From: Hydractinia symbiolongicarpus
Taxonomy: Eukaryota; Cnidaria; Hydrozoa; Anthoathecata; Hydractiniidae
DNA: 64,000 nt
Direction of reading: 5' to 3'
Assembly: GCF_029227915.1 (NCBI RefSeq)
Contig: NC_079877.1
Coordinates: forward strand, 28,485,851 to 28,549,850
Position 1 is the first letter of the stretch. Each line of letters opens with the position of its first letter. The position numbers and the translations under genes were made by a program. Below the pieces are notes generated by a model. It was not told the origin of the DNA, searched no databases, and saw only the letters and a list, made by a program, of their open reading frames with translations. Shown one piece after another: positions 61,901 to 64,000 of this stretch.

Positions 61901-64000
61901 TTTTGGCACAATTTTTAATTGCTTAATAACTCTTTAGCGTATTTTTAGCAGTGTCCACCTTTTTCAGTTAAATTGACAAACCTTGCAAATGAACTCGCCC
62001 ACTATTTTAATTGAGTTTCAACATAATTCCATAAAATAGGAACATATTCACTTGGAAATCAATCAACATGTTTGGAATGTCCGAAAGGATATGGATGTCC
62101 TAATGCTATGAGTATTGCCACATGTGCTCCTGGATTCTATTCAATTGCTGGATCCAGTGATTGTATTGAATGCCAAAGTGGATGGAAATGCCCCAAAACT
62201 GATGGGTCTGAAAACGAGCAGTGTAGCTTGGTGAGGAATATTTATAACACATGAATGTTCGAAAACGATCAAGTGAAAAAATTGTTATAAATGTGATTAC
62301 CTAATAAACGCTTTTGTTGTATTGTTAGGGTTTCTATTCTGCAAATGGAGCAACAACTTGCACTGTTTGCCCAGCGGGAAAGGCCTGTCCACACCAAGCT
62401 ATCAGTACACCTACGGATTGTATCTCTGGAACGTTTTCAAAAAAGGGACAAGTGGTATATTATTTTGTTTTTTGAATAATGTTCATTTTACATATTTTTG
62501 TAAGAAAACATAACAAACCTAATAAAATGTGTGAGGTGCAATCATAATAATAAAAAGGGTGTGAAGATTGTTGCCAGTAAGAGATGGTAGTACAAGTGTG
62601 TGAAAGATTTTAGTTGTTTTAATTCATTTAAAGCTGCAAATCTCTCTTTAAGTTGTGAATTTATTTGTTTCCAGCATAACTACATTTTTAAATTTTTACA
62701 TTTGACTTATAACTTTCTTCAACAATTCATCACAATATAAATTTACTTTTAAGAAATGCACACAATGTCCTGCTGGCTATCAATGTCCTGATGTTGCTGA
62801 TGATAGCAAAAATGAATTATGTCCTGATGGTTTTTTCAGTACTCTTGGACAGGGTAAATGCACGCAGTGTCCTGCAGGGTATGCTTGTCCAAGTAAACAA
62901 GAGTCATTGATGATTAAATGTCAACTTGGTTCATATGCTTTAAAAGGCTCGACAGTAAGTTGGTTGTTCATGTTTGTTTATTGGGGTGTCTCATTTAAGT
63001 TGTTTATTGTGCCAGAGAGAGACAGGTCTACGAATACACAATCAACATACAGAATCTTACAAGTATACAATCATTTTGCTAAATGCATGCACTGTTCCTT
63101 ATATTTTTCAATAATCCTATGTAAGATTTTACTCGATTTTTACTTTAACTACTTATTGTGAGTAACATCAGTGTGAAAAAAACTATTTTTAATTTTCATT
63201 TAATCTAATTTTTTTATATTTTTAACAAAAATTATAAGGCTGACATGTTTGAAAATTATAGTTGCTCTCCTGGTTTAAAAAAAACACACCAGGTCATCCC
63301 ACTGATGTTTTTTTTTTAAAACTCTTTAATGCCATGATGCATGGCTACAATACTTACTGAGTTTCAATATTTTTCTATTAAACACCTGGATGCAAAATTT
63401 TTAGGTCCCATACCTTTCAGAGGCTATGATATTGGCTATTACTCGAAACTACTCAGGAAAATATAATAACTCTTTTTAGGATTATGTCTGGAACTTGAAA
63501 CTTACACCACAAATTTATTTTTACAAGAAGAATCTTTTTACATGTTTTGGTCACGTGAATAATCCGATTTCCCGATTTTTTAGGATTTTAGCCAAAAATC
63601 CCCCCAAAACGGATTTTTGGGCAATATTTGGCAATTTTGCATACGATCTATGTACAAACAAGAATATAAGTAACTATTATTTAACTGTTGGACAGAATGT
63701 AAAAATTCACTCTTGAGCTAAAGTAATTGAATTTTAAGCAGATAGTGCCTTTTTAAACTATTTTCCAGCTTTTGATGACATCACAGAAAATATGTTGACG
63801 CAAACAAAAATATGTTCAAAAAACCCCGGACAGAATAGGGTTAAAATATAGTTATATACAATCTTGCCAATCAAAAATGTCAAATATTGTAATTATCTTC
63901 AATAGATGTGCACAATATGTGATAATGGGTATAAATGTCCTGTTTCCAATAAAAAAGGCACAGCCTGTCCATCAGGATCATACAGCTTAGAAGGGGCACA
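54424..64000 (+). CDS. Second GCC2/GCC3 cysteine-rich repeat gene, inverted paralogue of the giant gene (both ends incomplete)
   Basis: Fifteen exons: 54424-54614, 56090-56178, 56453-56566, 56809-56898, 56985-57212, 57782-57947, 59016-59137, 59220-59408, 60494-60744, 60828-60924, 61669-61792, 62040-62230, 62329-62454, 62754-62954 and 63906-64000 (cut by the window). All junctions are in phase and no stop or frameshift is seen, giving about 757 residues so far. Each exon matches one of exons 8-22 of the minus-strand giant gene in order. Lengths are identical except 62040-62230 (one codon shorter) and 62754-62954 (one codon longer). The first exon starts after a TAG acceptor with a split codon and has no ATG, so at least one upstream exon exists or the copy is 5' truncated. 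The intact reading frame argues that it is a working gene. Function is unknown. Confidence 0.87.
54681..54800 (+). repeat. CATCAT microsatellite plus palindromic invertebrate repeat motif
   Basis: A run of (CAT) from about 54680 is followed by CGGCTTAACGTCCGTTTTCC and a perfect palindrome CCATGCTAGCATGG at 54719-54732, then GTTGGACGG. CGTCC and GGACG flank the palindrome as outer arms. From memory, very similar CAT-run plus AACGTCCG-TTTTCCATGC sequences are common in mollusc and other invertebrate genomes; this needs a database check. It lies in the first visible intron of the second repeat gene. Confidence 0.55.
55277..55312. repeat. Perfect 13-bp hairpin in an intron
   Basis: TGATATTTTTCTC (55277-55289) and GAGAAAAATATCA (55300-55312) are exact reverse complements separated by 10 nt. 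A longer imperfect inverted pair follows at about 55371 (TATCTAAAAAGG) and 55510-55521 (CCTTTTTAGATA). Together they may mark a small palindromic element. Confidence 0.6.
57476..57660 (-). repeat. Dispersed repeat family A, copy 2
   Basis: Read on the minus strand this matches copy 1: GTGGAAATAATTGGTGTTAT, then GGGTAACTAGGGATCACCTG, GTTGGGTCACC and TTTCCGAACAGG. It lies in the paralogue's intron 57213-57781, which has no counterpart insertion in the giant gene. Confidence 0.6.
57727..57744. repeat. CA microsatellite
   Basis: A short (AC) run of about nine units lies in the intron 57213-57781 of the second repeat gene, just upstream of its acceptor. Confidence 0.8.
57948..59015 (+). other. 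Intron of the second repeat gene with a tetranucleotide microsatellite
   Basis: The intron is 1,068 nt. Positions 58864-58975 are a long run of TAAA/TGAA tetranucleotides, changing from AATG to AATA units. The rest shows no element or exon. The open frames at 57848-58123 and 58497-58694 are read-through or noise. Confidence 0.7.
59409..60493 (+). other. Intron of the second repeat gene
   Basis: The intron is 1,085 nt of AT-rich DNA between the exons matching giant-gene exons 15 and 16. The corresponding giant-gene intron (22695-22889) is only 195 nt and unrelated in sequence. No element was recognised. Confidence 0.55.
60925..63905 (+). other. Remaining long introns of the second repeat gene
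   Basis: The introns 60925-61668, 61793-62039, 62231-62328, 62455-62753 and 62955-63905 contain no recognised genes. The last one contains an open frame (63495-63716) without features. Confidence 0.5.

Noticed and set aside
54424-63905. Second repeat gene as a pseudogene
   Set aside because: Fifteen exons retain frame, splice sites and cysteines. Only its 5' end is missing from view.

Overview
This window looks like animal nuclear DNA, most likely from a cnidarian and possibly a hydrozoan. The sequence is AT-rich. Its genes are split into many short GT-AG exons, it is littered with short transposon remnants, and it carries a complete ciliary-type MORN/ankyrin/MYND gene. Assignment below 'invertebrate animal' is inference.

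Region 1 (1-37465, minus strand) is one giant gene reading leftward and running off the left edge. I resolved 48 exons whose splice phases all agree. They give at least 4,152 codons: a signal-peptide exon at 37357-37465, then almost nothing but cysteine-rich repeats of the GCC2/GCC3 (ephrin-receptor-like, Pfam PF07699) type. The first half uses short one-unit modules. From exon 22 on the protein changes to longer composite modules rich in N-glycosylation sites. It is predicted to be secreted or extracellular, with unknown function.

Region 2 (37466-39329) is a 1.9 kb divergent intergenic region containing a tRNA-derived SINE. Region 3 (39330-49445, plus strand) is a complete 12-exon ANKMY1 orthologue of 961 aa. 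One of its introns holds a 15-bp minisatellite and a Harbinger-like MITE; another holds a TTAA-flanked element with terminal inverted repeats. Region 4 (49446-54423) is intergenic and has a 50-bp tandem repeat.

Region 5 (54424-64000, plus strand) is a second GCC2/GCC3 gene running off the right edge. Its 15 visible exons match exons 8-22 of the giant gene one for one, in order. Twelve of the 14 complete pairs have identical length and the other two differ by one codon. The two giant genes are therefore an inverted duplication flanking ANKMY1. Three exon pairs (12, 15, 16) are far more alike than the rest, also at silent positions, which suggests patchy gene conversion. The rightward copy shows no counterpart of the giant gene's exons 1-7, so its 5' end is unknown.

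Introns and intergenic DNA hold at least two further dispersed repeat families, a broken THAP-domain relic, several palindromes and microsatellites.
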